A stretch of DNA of 64,000 nucleotides from Phytophthora sp. 'mugwort'. Lineage: Eukaryota > Oomycota > Peronosporomycetes > Peronosporales > Peronosporaceae. The notes below the pieces were generated by a model. That model ran no database searches. It was not told the origin of the DNA and saw only the letters and a list, made by a program, of their open reading frames with translations. Shown here piece after piece: positions 9,641-20,065 of this stretch. Each line of letters begins with the position of its first letter. Position 1 is the stretch's first letter. Both the position numbers and the translations under genes were made by a program. The DNA is taken from positions 1 through 64,000 of the forward strand of contig JAUCEF010000007.1 in NCBI GenBank assembly GCA_033558025.1, read 5' to 3'.

Positions 9641-10085
9641 CGAAAAGAATCCTGAGGTATTTTGGCTGTATCAAGAAGTCTGCGACTACGTTTAAACGGA
9701 AGTCGAGAGCTGAGCGAACCGCTGGGGGTAATCGGCTACAGCGAAGCTGACTTTGCGGCGAATAAGGAAGATCGAAAGTCTGTCATCAGTGGACTGGTGA
9801 CTGTCGACGGGATCGGCAAGAAACAGGGCGGAGTGTCATTGTCGACTATGGAGGCCTAATACACGGCTGCATTGGTGATCGCGCAGGAACTACTTGGTGT
9901 CCGTGAACTCCTTGGCGAGCTAAAGGTTGAATGCGTGCAGCCATCGGCGATGCGCGTTGATAACCAGGCGGCGCTGAAGCACTTTGAAGGTGAGCAGATG
10001 TCGGGCAAGGCGAATCACATCGATTGCGGATCAAGTTCGTCGGCGACTACACAGCGAAAAATCCTTCGGCCGGAGTACAGGTAGA
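9641..10085 (+). pseudogene. copia RNase H remnant
   Basis: It begins with LEVAKRILRYFG, the usual start of the copia RNase H region, then GYSEADFAANKEDRKS and VSLSTMEA followed by a stop where the family has an acidic residue (STMEAEY). DNQAALKH follows. The preceding RT domain is absent, so the copy is a deletion derivative. Confidence 0.75.
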
Positions 10086-10216
10086 CCGAGCAGATGCCAG
10101 CCGATCTGTTGGCCAAGGCGCTGAGTGCGCCGAGACTGTGCGAGCTGAGAGCACAGGCGGCGCTGCATTAAAGGCATGCAGCCATCTAGCTGGTCGACAC
10201 TACCGGCGAGGAGGAG

Positions 10217-10378
10217 TGTTGGATGGGAGGTACACTGGCAGCTGCGACCGTGGGATCAGAAATGTAGGCTTTGGAGAACCCGTAGATCTTCTACTAGAAG
10301 CTGTAAGATCCTCAATTCACTCTCTTTTTACCATCGTAACCTCATAGCGCGTGGTGGTCTGCCGACCCCATCCTAACA
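10217..10378 (+). repeat. copia 3' LTR
   Basis: 162 bp, TGTTGGATGGGAGG...CCATCCTAACA, preceded by the purine tract GAGGAGGAG. Confidence 0.85.
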
Positions 10379-10610
10379 GTCGCAGTGTCAATGACTAGCG
10401 CGTTATCGCACTCGAGGCGACCGCCGATTAGATAGGCACATTCGGTGTGAGTGCACACGTTGCGGAAGGCCGAAGCAACGTCGCCTGCTTGGAGTTTGAT
10501 TTTTCTGCTTCCAGGTAATGTTTTGTGGCGGAAGGATCTCGACGGCGACAGCGTCACAGTGCTCAAATTTCGGAGTACATATGCTAGACGCGTCGGTGTG
10601 GCCGTTAAGA
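10379..10610 (-). pseudogene. 5' half of the WVDDH-type RT gene
   Basis: The minus strand encodes KLQAGDVASAFRNV (the first palm aspartate, consensus GDVxxAFR), then YLIGGRLECDNALVIDTAT. It breaks at the copia target site and resumes at 6692 with AAFGWSGSP. The continuity across the insertion is what identifies copia as the intruder. Confidence 0.6.
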
Positions 10611-13198
10611 GAGTGACCAGCAGGAAAGGACAGGTTATTGCCTGTGATGAGTGATCGGCGCCACCCTTATTCATCACTCGAAGGGGCTAACGTCTCTGGC
10701 CAGATCTACAAGATGTCGAGATCAACGACAAGACACCGCCAGGCGTCTTGTTCTGTACGGGTGTTCTTCACCATTGGGTACGGTTGTCAGCGGACTTGCG
10801 ATTGACGGGTACGCGCGCTATAGCGGCAGCGATGTGGAAAGAGGCACACGGGCTTCTGTTGTCGCGATGTCGACAAGAGCATCGAAGTGTTGGTATCCTC
10901 GGCAGGCACGCTGTAGAACGTTCGGGAGTATTTGCTTGTTTGGACGATAGTCGTCGACTGTCTATCCGCGAATCAATTCGAAAACCGCGGTAGTAAAATG
11001 CGGGTGCGGCATGTGAACTCCGATAGCACTTGTTGAAGAGGCTTGTTAAGTGTTGGTGGTCCCACCCCAGGAGACGAGGGCGGCGTAGGTTATTTCAGTT
11101 GACCTTCCCGAGTGCTGAATTAATGTTGTATAGACGAATGCTCTCCCACAGTTCCGCGCACAGTTTGTCTTTGGACGCGAGTGACTCATTCAGCATCACG
11201 GTCGGAGCACGATGGTAACCGGCTGCTGGGCCAGTTCGAAAGCAACTGCATGATGATGGTGCCGTCCCCGCAGCGACGACGCACTACGCGACGATCGGAG
11301 GACGAGGTGGGCCCCCGGTCACCACTGGTGGACTCATTGATGATCGGGGCGCTGGGCGACGGGGCATGTGGAGCATGCTTCGTGGCATTCTAGGCTCTTG
11401 TGAAGTGCCATGGGGCGACCTGACAGAAGAGGAAGCAATATGTGTGTCTTGGTATGTTGGGGATGGAACGTGCTTGCCGTGATCGCAGCATGTGAGTCAG
11501 GCACCGCTTGATGTTCGAGCGGGGAACATTGACCTTGCTGACACATGCTGGACTTGACAGAATATTCGCTAGCATTACCAACCTCATGAACTAGCGTATT
11601 TAGATTAATAGTGCGTGCGGACCGAAGTGGTGTCGAACGGGCAGCACCTCGGCCCCCTCATTGGTACTGACGACGGCCGTGCTGGTGGCGGTCGGCGCCG
11701 TAGTTGCGGTCGATGAAATCATGGAGGTCGCGCGGGAGGCGGCCGTCTCAGCGATGAGTGCGGCGAGCATGAGCACAGCGCTCGGCGCTGCCTCTATAGC
11801 GCATACCTCCGCCGAGGAAACGCAGGCATGGCTCGCGCCCGTCGGCGTCTCTTGGAATTTGGCGACGGATGTTGTCGGGCATGACTGGTATGCGGGTCAC
11901 CGCGTGACTACCCTGCTAATGGCCGAATTGACGCCGGAGCCTGGGATCCAACAGGAGCCGGAGGGGGCAAGGTTGCCATGCGCAGAGCTAGATCGTTGAG
12001 AACTACGTGTCATCCGCTCTCTGATAATCGACGGCACACACGGCGTCAATGAAATCCTGCCACCAGTACGGTGAGTCAACCATCAAGTGCGCCAGGGCTC
12101 GGCACAGAAATTGGTTGACATGGAGGAGTGTAAGGGGTCACACCCTCTGAGGTGATGTAGTCGCGTTCAAGATTTGCCAATACGAAACGCTTTAGACGGG
12201 AAAGCAGGCGACGCACGTGTTCATACCAGCGCGTCGCTGGCCGAAACCTAGCCGTCAATAGCCGCCAGCAGATCTTCGTAGGTTGCACAGATAACCTCAG
12301 TTACAGGAAGAACCGCCCCGGCGCCGAAATCGACCGAGAAGTTAGGGTTGGTGGAGCCACGGCGGAGCTGATTCATGGGGGCGAAAGTGCATCACGGTTA
12401 GTCTTCTCGATCCAAGGCGGCCGCTATACACTGCCATCAACGCACACAGCTGGCAGGGCATTGAATTTCACGCGTCAATCTCTCGTAAGTGCAACACAAA
12501 TGACATGGGAGATAGCCACCTACCTGCTTCTGAGTTCAGGTCTCGGAACATGCGGTGCGCTGCGAGCTGTGCGCTTGTGGTGGAAAGTACCCATCCTTGA
12601 CGCGGGTCCGTGGCACGGGGAAGCTGGAACCGCGAAGTTGATTGACCTCCCGCGGCGGTATGCCCGATGCATTGCCGCTAGACGACAACGTCCAACTGGC
12701 GGGTTCAGCTGCGGTACCCACTAGGGTGGGCCTGGGTTCGCCCGTTGTGGGGTAAGGTCGGCTCTCACGGCTGTACTGGTCGCGGGGAGACTGTTTGGTA
12801 GAGCTTGCGGTGGTGAGGCCAAGTTGTAAGCATCACGGCGTAGTTCTTGTTGCAGCTCGGTGAAGAGGGCTAACATCGGTCCAGTTGGACTTCGAGTGCA
12901 GGCCGACTAGTTTGCGGAACCGGGCAGAGGAAGCCGTGACCACATCCCTTGCAGGATTGTTTCTGCGACGTGTTGAGGTCAAACACCGAGTTGGTATGCA
13001 TAACATCCACCCCGTCATTAGGTTCTGGAACCACCGGGGGTTGACAGGGTAGAGCCGCGGTGGATAACGGAGATTTGCATGGCTCCGGTTGAGGCACTTC
13101 AGGGCCGTCGTGTTCTCGTGCCACCGCAGGGCCCCAGCTTCGTGCTGCCCTGGTGCCGTGGGCGCCGTTGCACTGATTGACGTCGACGACCGCAGGGC
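10611..13198. other. Decayed repeat DNA, no gene called
   Basis: Only short ORFs on both strands with no recognisable domain. Minus-strand fragments at 12870-13202 may continue the gag-like frame to the right. No tRNA, rRNA or clear LTR pair is seen. It may be the degraded spacer between the gag-like ORF at 13199-13836 and the RT at 10379-10610. Confidence 0.45.
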
Positions 13199-13836
13199 TC
13201 ATGGGCTCGATGGCTGAACCGGAACACTCGCCGCAGTGGAGTGAACTGCTTTTCGCTTCTTCTTGCGGGCTTCAGCGAGTTCCGCCCCGGTCACAGGACC
13301 AGCACGTTTTACCTTCCGGGACGCCGCGCGCTTAGCTCGGAAGCGTGCATTCACTCGGCCTGGCGACAGAGCCTCCGACAGAAAGGTGTCGATAGTATCG
13401 ATAGCCAAGCGACTTCGCCTTCCTGGACTTCACCAGCTCGGCTCGGAGTTGACAGCTGGTTTAAAGCCGGGAGTATTGTAGTCGATGTCGGCTCCTGTTG
13501 GCTTGCCAACACGGCGTGCCCGTCATAGGAGGGGGGGGGGCTTGCGGCGGGTTCCGTTATCCTGCGATGATCCGTTGCAAACGATGAAGGAACGGGATGG
13601 GCGGGGGTCGCCGGGGCTTGAGCAGGAGCTGCCGGAGGCGCGGACGACTCGTCGAAGTTGGCTGAGCGCGAAGGAGACTGCGTGGTCATTCTTGTAGGCT
13701 TGGACGGATGGAGATAGTTCTTGTTGAGCTGCAGGGGGGAATCTTGAGAACTGAGTTTCACGAGAGCAGTGTCATTCACTGGAGCTTCTCTGCCGTATCC
13801 GAACTGTAACCCAAAGTGCTCTCCTTGCTGCCGCAA
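13199..13836 (-). pseudogene. Gag-like or DNA-binding ORF remnant
   Basis: Two overlapping minus-strand frames (13351-13836, 13199-13408) join by a frameshift near 13400. The first is Pro/Ala/Ser-rich and disordered. The second is strongly basic (RAKRAASRKVKR, RKKKRKAV). I do not recognise the family. Position and strand suit a gag-like ORF of the same element as the RT fragment at 10379-10610. A run of 10 G at 13531-13540 lies within it. Confidence 0.35.
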
Positions 13837-14758
13837 TCCGAATTGCTTTCCCGCCTATTGGTTCTTCCTCTGACTCCTTCCTCGAAGAAACTACTATTCT
13901 CGTTTGTATACTGTATACCCGCCGAGAAACTCAATTTCGACAGTTAATGCATTTGCTTAGAGCACCAGTACCGGGCTGCCGGGGTCCAATTCAGCAAGCA
14001 AGTTTAGCTGCATGCAGGGTGCTTTCAGAATTCTATCTGGCGGATGCACGTTGGTCTTCCGGTCGTTGTTAATAACAGATCTTGTTGTGATGAAACACGA
14101 ACGCTTAACAACGATTGAACTTTTCCATACCGTGACGGTTCCGACATCCCAACTCTTTCCGACAGTTGGGACAGCCGTAAAAGAAGGTGCAATAAAAGCG
14201 GTAATGGCCAAATGAAAAACAGTTTATTGAGGTTAGGCTTTCTTTCGATTGGCCTGCGCTTCAGCTTTCATGGGGCGCTTGCAGGTGCGAGGAAATAGCC
14301 ACTAGAGACCTCTGGGTCGGAGAAAATGGACCTTATTAATATGTGTTGGTTTTGAGATCTGGAGCAATGCGCACCTGGGGCGACAAATTCATTAATGAGG
14401 TTCGCACCCGTGCAGGGGGGGGGGGGGAGGCACAGTTTGAAGCAGTCTCGCGACAGCGAAGTCTTAGTGAAGTCGTTTATAGGTTGATTTATTAACGAAT
14501 CAGAGGTATGAAAGCCTCTCATTGTAAGCTTTACAATCCAATGGGAACTGGATACCTGGCTCTGGCAGAGACACGCGCGAAGTTCGTGGCTGCCAGACAC
14601 TGCGAAGACTGAGCCGTCGCCGATACAGGCTTTGAGCTCTCACTCTCCCTTTTTTCAAGTCTACTGCTCAAGTCTCCGGCTCAAGACCCGTCCGAGGCCG
14701 TACAGCCGTAAGCGGAACGGGTGCCTGACCGCCTCCGACCGCTACCCCCCCCCCCTCC
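13837..14758. other. Intergenic/decayed, with G and C homopolymers
   Basis: No gene recognised. Contains G13 at 14415-14427 and C11 at 14745-14755. Confidence 0.5.
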
Positions 14759-14828
14759 AACACTGTGCTCAACGGATAGAGCGCAAGGCTTCAGCCCTGA
14801 GATGTTGGTTCGAATCGAACCAGTGCTA
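14759..14828 (+). repeat. tRNA-like sequence, probable SINE head
   Basis: Cloverleaf-like: acceptor AACACTG with CAGTGCT (6 of 7 pairs), D arm CTC...GAG with an A-box-like GCTCAACGGATAGAGC, and T loop with B box GGTTCGAATC (T stem with one G-G mismatch). The anticodon stem pairs only in its inner three positions and the loop CTTCAGC would give anticodon UCA. Too degenerate for a working tRNA. It suits the 5' head of a tRNA-derived SINE, known in Phytophthora, or a tRNA pseudogene. Confidence 0.6.
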
Positions 14829-14852
14829 TCGATCAAGACATAGCGGTTAGGA

Positions 14853-15120
14853 TTGCGTGGTGGTGCTGGTACTGCGTGTGAACGGATACGTCTGGTGCGT
14901 GTGGCGTGTGTGCGTCCAGGCTGCTGCGTGTGTGATGCTGTTGTGCTGTGTGTGCATGTTGCGTGCAGGCTGCGGTTGTGGTGTGTGCTGCAATTATGTT
15001 GTGTGTGCAGCTGCGTGTGCGCTGCTGTGGTGCTGGTGGGTTGTGTGTGCTTGGACGCTGCTTATTGTTTGTACTTGTGCTATTGCATGTTGCTGGTTAA
15101 CTCGATATGTATTACGAACT
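14853..15120. repeat. GT-rich low-complexity tract
   Basis: About 270 bp dominated by TGTG, TGCTG and GTGCGTG on the plus strand. It produces artificial Cys/Val/Leu-rich ORFs (14853-15161, 14857-15138). It follows the tRNA-like sequence by 25 bp and could be a SINE body or a decayed minisatellite. Confidence 0.6.
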
Positions 15121-15179
15121 TGTCTGTGCGGCCACTAACTCGTTTAGACGTGACCTGCTAGGGAGAGAATGTTTTGGCT

Positions 15180-17480
15180 GTCTGTAGGAGCCGAGTCCCG
15201 GATGCGGTCGATGGCAAGCAGGCGCTTGTACGCGACGATGTGTTCATCTTAGGTGCCGGGCTTGTGAAGCGAGCGCAGTACACTGCCGGCTCCATTCGCA
15301 TTGATCTGTCGCGACTTCAAGATCTGGAGCACGGCTTCCTCCGCGCGCGTGCCGACAGCGAGGACTTCGTCCTTGTAGCTCTCCGACTCGTCGTCAAGGA
15401 TGAAGCCATCGGCCATGAAGATCTTCATGAAGGCGACGACGCACCGGAACTCTGACTTCTTCTGCCTGTCGGCGCAGTTCCACACGCGAGGTACGCGCGT
15501 GTACCACTCGAACCAAGCTGCAGACAGGTACGTTACCTGCTTCATCCTGCGTTTGGGCTTGGGCTCTTAGTCTGACGTTGTTTCCCCTTGTTCTTCTTCA
15601 GTGCTTGTTGCCTTGTTTGTAGATTTTAGTTGGGCGGCCTCGACGATAGTCAGTGGAGCCGCGAAGGCCTTGTTGGTGGCGATAATCTCTTGAATGACAG
15701 CGAGAAGGTGATCCGGTTGTTGGCAATGGCACTGGTGTTTGTTTGGGTCTTGTCCTGGCGCTTGAGCATGCGAAGCGACCGTGTCGTGCAGCGCGACCGA
15801 CCATGCAAGCAAATCTGCGTGCGGTATGTCAGCAGCAACCAAGCATTCATCCGCGATCGGGCTCGTAGGCGCGAGCTCCTTCAACTGCGGGTAGTACCGA
15901 ACGAGGTAAGCCGTGGGAACGGTGAGGACTTCGCTGCTAACGTTGAGCAGTTTCTTTTTGAGTCCTGTGCAAGTGTTCAACAGGAAGCCATGCATGTAAC
16001 GGGACGAGGTTAGCCGTTATTTAGCTTACACTATTAGCTCTAGGAAGCGTGCTAATAAACTCGTAAATTCAACTCTGTTTTATTTTTAAGCCCGAGGCAA
16101 AATGGCCCGGCCTTCTGTAAGCCACTCAATGTGGATCAACTCCTGATTGGCTGTAATGGGTCTGGCTCCTCACTTATCCGCCAATCCGGAGGATGTCTGC
16201 CTACTTATGTAGTATCTAATAACCTGCTTAGTTATGTAACAGGATGGCCCGTTACAATGCAAGCGTGCCAGCCGCTGTGCGTCCCATAATCCAGCGCAGC
16301 GACGTCAAGAAACGACAGGAGCAGCATCGGCTTCCCAGCCGCTCAGCACTCGCTCAACCTTCCTGTCCTCGCGTGGTGTGTTGTGCACGTATGCAAAGCC
16401 TTTGTTTAGCTTGTTCATGTCCCACGCGCCACGGACGAAGATCCACTGCGGGGCAAGCGATCGTCGCCGTTGGCATGCTGTGCACCTCCGCGGCGGGAGG
16501 AATGAGAGGTTAAGTCCGTCGTGGCTCCAGCGGGCTTCGCCACGCGCTTGAGCAGTCAGTTGACGTACGCTTGTACGCCATCTGCGCCACGTAGCTTCTC
16601 TCCGGGGTGAGACTTCGACGGGGTTGTTGCACAACTCACTTGTTCTTGTGCTTTAGTACGCGGCGAGCTTGGTGGAGCCAGGACCGCGGACTGGGGGTGG
16701 CTGCGGATGCAACTGGCGGAGGAGCCGCCAATGCGGCGCTCAGCGAAGCAGACTCAGCGGTCAACAAGTCGTGGAGCGGCTCCTCACTTGCAGGTGCCAG
16801 CCCCGGGAGATGGCTGAGGATGGCCGCGCAGGGCGACGTCTGCATGACAAGCGCCACAGCGAGCGAGTGCAGCGGGCAGGTAGCGAAGTCTCCCTTTTCA
16901 AGTACGAGCGTGAGTCCTTTCTCTTCTGCCGTTTTCACCTTAACCTGCCGTAGGTAGAAGACTCCGTCCGCTGACACTAAGACATGCTGTTTGCGTAGGA
17001 AGCCTAGGTCGGACGAACGCCCAAAGCAGTGCCACATGAGGCACGCCAACGCAGCATTTTGTTAGTCACTGGCGGCGCGAGCCGTGCTGTAGACATAGCG
17101 AGTTAGCGAACTTAAGTCCTCTTTAGTACAAGGCGGAGCCTTATTTACGAGGCCACCCTAAGCTCATCTCCGTTGGCAAACGAAGATGGGGGAACTCGCC
17201 AAACAGCCACAGCTTTATGTTCCGATAGTAGGACGTCGCAGTATTGCGAGCTAGCTTACCTTTCTTACCGTCATTAGTGGCGAGTAGTATCCAAAGCGGT
17301 TCATTGTGGCGGCCAGACGTTTGCCGGAGGGGTCTGTGAGGATGCTAGCACGGAACAACTCTATGCTAACACCCTCGTCCTCTAGCATTCGACCGAACGC
17401 GCTAATGACTGTCATGCGGGCCTTCTGCATGTTCGCAGGAACGAACGCGGAGAGGCTCATGCGGACTGTCTCTTCTGCTT
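15180..17480 (-). mobile_element. Crypton-like tyrosine recombinase element T1 (decayed)
   Basis: Minus-strand gene in pieces. N-terminal part 17251-17460 (AFVPANMQKARMTVISAFG). Core 16636-17049 (WHCFGRSSDLGFLRKQH, then CPLHSLAVALVM). Catalytic part 16305-16634 (TSHSSRRGGAQHAN with the first catalytic Arg, then WIFVRGAWDM and FAYVHNTPREDRKV with the likely nucleophile Tyr). C-terminal parts 15567-15994 and 15249-15545 (WFEWYTRVPRVW, AFMKIFM...). Frameshifts separate the blocks and a solo LTR splits it. The family is the oomycete Crypton-like YR, though a DIRS-type YR is possible. Confidence 0.65.
15995..16256. mobile_element. Solo LTR with perfect 5-bp target-site duplication
   Basis: 262 bp, TGTAACGGG...CCCGTTACA (perfect 9-bp terminal inverted repeats, TG...CA), flanked by ATGCA at 15990-15994 and 16257-16261. 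The termini match those of the gypsy LTRs at 19538 and 24040. It interrupts the C-terminal part of tyrosine recombinase T1, so it inserted there and then lost its body by LTR-LTR recombination. Confidence 0.85.
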
Positions 17481-17899
17481 TTTGTCAGATGAGGACGAGT
17501 GGCTGACAGCTAGTTCCCACAACCTAGACTACAGGTAGAAGTGGTGCCCAGTTGTCGGAACCGCGAAGATATTTGAAAATTACATTTTTGGCTAAATTTT
17601 TGTATTTTGATATCCAGTATATTTTTACCTCACATTCCGACAAATATTTGTCGAAATGTGTCGGAATGTAAAAGCTTAACCGAATGTACACTAAATTGAC
17701 TAAAATTGGCAAAGCCGAGTGCTCTGATTGGATAATAAAGGTATTTCAGTACCCAGCCACAATCTCTCAGCTCTATCTGTCTGAAAGACGTGTATATTCA
17801 TCCATATCATGAAGACTCCGACCGTCGCCACATATCCGACTAGCATCTGACCATGTCGAAGAATTTTATATCGCACCAAGTTGTGGAGCCACCACCACC
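17481..17899. other. AT-rich spacer between recombinase copies
   Basis: No gene recognised. 17560-17720 is AT-rich with direct repeats of the kind CGACAAATATTTGTCGAAATGTGTCGGAATG. Confidence 0.4.
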
Positions 17900-17963
17900 A
17901 CCGAGGTAGCTCAATGGATGAGCTCCGAAAGGGAAGGAGGTGGTTCGATTCCACCCACCGGTA
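17900..17963 (+). repeat. Second tRNA-like sequence, probable SINE head or tRNA pseudogene
   Basis: GGTAGCTCAATGGATGAGC (D arm and A box) and a perfect T arm GGTGG-TTCGATT-CCACC with a B box. The acceptor arm ACCGAGG with CACCGGT pairs 5 of 7. Between the D and T arms there are only 15 nt, so no complete anticodon arm exists. Not a functional tRNA. Confidence 0.6.
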
Positions 17964-18049
17964 ATTTCTTCATACTCTATTGACTGTGACAGACCTCCAA
18001 GCGAGCTACATCTACGGAAGCACCGACCACAAGGATACGGGTAATATTG

Positions 18050-19537
18050 CGTTGTGTATTATAGAAGCGGCCTGAGCGCGCCTTGGTGATGGAGTGGCGC
18101 GAGGTCTACCACTCTACCGATTGCAATACGTTGGTGGTAGGGGCTGATGAAGTCATTGAGGCTTCCACGATGCAGCCGACGAAGCTCCTTGAGCGCAGCG
18201 TTAGATTCCGTTGGCGGTACGTTTCGCGCTCGGAGGTACGACACGACTTTGTTTGACGTTAGCTCTCCAAGCTGGCGGACGTTATCCTTGTAGCTCGGTG
18301 ACGACTCGTCGAGCGCGTATCCGTCTTCAATGAAGAGCTTCATGAAGGCCATGAGCAGCTTGGCGTCCGACTTCTTGTGCTTGTTAGTACTCAGCCATCC
18401 AGCGGAGCTGTCGTGTACCACGCAAACCAGATCTCGACGAGAGGTATCGTCTTCGATCGACGTCGGCCTTCACTGGTACGTTTTCATCTTCATCTCTTGC
18501 TCGCTTTGCTTGTTCACCGCGGTGTGCTGATGTGCTCTCTCTAGTGTTGATGCTTGTAGCTTCTAGCAAGTTGACTCGAGCCTCGAGGTGACTGTTGACC
18601 TCGATTAACCTTTCTATTAATGCAGTCTGATGATCGAACGCAACTTTGGCTTTCATGTTTCCTTCTGTCAGGTCGTCCGCGGTGTTGTGAGCGGAAGCAG
18701 CGGACCTCGTGAGTTGCTGTGACCAAGCAAGCAGGTTCGACATGATCACACCAGAGGCCTAGGCGCAGCGCTGGATCGTCGTCATCTCTGGCCCGTGCGC
18801 GTTGGTCTTCATCAGCGACGGGTAGTGGAGGATGGTTGCTGTCACCATGTCTCTCACAGCAGCTCAAACGTTGAAAGCCTTGTTACTCAGCGCATGACTC
18901 GCTTTTAAGAGCTTGTGGCTAACTTCCTTAATCTGGTCTTGCGTTGCCGAGTCAAAGACTTCCAGCGATGGAAGAACAGAGGCTTGCTTTGGCGCTATTC
19001 CGCTCAGTACGTTTGCGACTTGATGGTCTTCTTTCGGAATATTGAAGTCGTAAGCGAAGGCTTTGTTCGTCGTGTCAAGTTCCAAGCTCTGTGATCGAAG
19101 ATCCACTGTGCCGTCAGCTCCGAGCACGCGTTGGCATGCTGGGCACCGCCCCGTCGAAACGACTGAGAGGTTAGCGGCTCTTCGACTCCAGTGGGTCCAA
19201 CACGATCGAGCTAGCGGTTGACAAGAACGTGGATATAACCGTCGGCGTCGCGTAGATTGTGCTGATTCTCGCCGACGCCTGAGAAGAGCCCAGGTGCCGG
19301 TGTCCTCAAGCAGGTCCAGCGACGGGATGGAGTCTGTCAGCTCAACAGGGACGTCCTTCGACTGCACTGGCAAGTGGTTGAGAAACGCTGCGCACGGCGA
19401 CTCCTGGGTGATCAAAGCCAGCGCAAGCACCAGTAGTGAGCAAGTCGCGAAGTCAGCATCGAGGAGAGCGACAGTGCCTGCTCGTCGGACGTCTTCATGC
19501 GGATGAAGCGGATGAAGAACACGCCGCTAGCACTTAT
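18050..19537 (-). mobile_element. Crypton-like tyrosine recombinase element T2 (truncated)
   Basis: A second, diverged copy of T1 on the same strand. From 19537 leftward: ISASGVFFIRFIRMKTSDEQ, then ALALITQESPCAAFLNHLP, then a catalytic-region remnant with TTNKAFAYDFNIPKEDHQV, then LLAWSQQLTRSAASAH, and AFMKLFIEDGYALDES at the C-terminus (18059-18421). The N-terminal ~200 residues are missing because a gypsy LTR starts exactly at 19538, in the middle of the core. Confidence 0.65.
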
Positions 19538-19884
19538 TGTGACGGGGCACACAACACATTGCGCACAGGAAGCGTCACTTCGGAGAGTATACAAACTCTC
19601 AGTGAGCAGCAGCTCACTAGTCCCTGGCCTGTGGGACTGTTACCAAAATTAGGTAGAATTAAGACTGAATATATTTTTTTATAGGTGACCCCTTTTAATG
19701 CGTCTACATACTATTAGTCACTTATAAAGTTCCCTAGATGTTATCCTATTGAGTGGCTCTGATGTCTTTGTACCATATATCTGGTACCGTCGACGTCATA
19801 GTGATGTTTAGCTACAAAACTTAGTGTACTTGGGTACACCTGCTCTGGAGAGTGACTTGGCACTCTTCATGTAACCCCGTTACA
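19538..19884 (-). repeat. gypsy I 3' LTR
   Basis: 347 bp, TGTGACGGGG...CCCCGTTACA. It shares most of its length with 39285-39634, including ATGTTATCCTATTG, GTCGACGTCATAG and GTGTACTTGG. Confidence 0.85.
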
Positions 19885-20065
19885 TCCTCCCCCACTTAGG
19901 TTCGGTTTACCGACCATCCAGGGCGAGTGAAAGGAAATCGCCGCCTTTCATTCTCCAAGTCGAATTACATCGACTTCGCTGCGGTTGATTTCCGCAGCCA
20001 GCTCATTTCCCTTTGAGCCCTAGCACTTCCGCGTGCTCTTCTTCTTCTTCGGCTTCCACGTCAGC

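Larger units (their letters stand above)
6693..10378 (+). mobile_element. Ty1/copia LTR retrotransposon lacking its RT domain
   Basis: Bounded by LTRs 6693-6856 and 10217-10378 (both TGTTGG...TAACA). Flanking 5-mers GCCGC (6688-6692) and GTCGC (10379-10383) are a target-site duplication with one mismatch. A PBS-like stretch GGTTATGAGCCC follows the 5' LTR and a purine tract GAGGAGGAG precedes the 3' LTR. Order inside is gag, protease, integrase, RNase H, the copia order, but the RT domain is missing between ~9620 and ~9640. Several stops and frameshifts break pol. It sits inside the older minus-strand RT gene. Confidence 0.85.

Noticed and set aside
11661..11999. Ala/Val-rich 112-residue ORF
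   Set aside because: Isolated, low complexity, inside decayed repeat DNA, no domain or neighbours that support it.
14853..15161. Cys-rich ORFs resembling a small secreted protein
   Set aside because: They are translations of GT-rich low-complexity DNA in two frames at once.
17700..17954. Minus-strand ORF MESNHLLPFRSSS...
   Set aside because: It is the complement of the tRNA-like sequence (a familiar artefact of tRNA genes).
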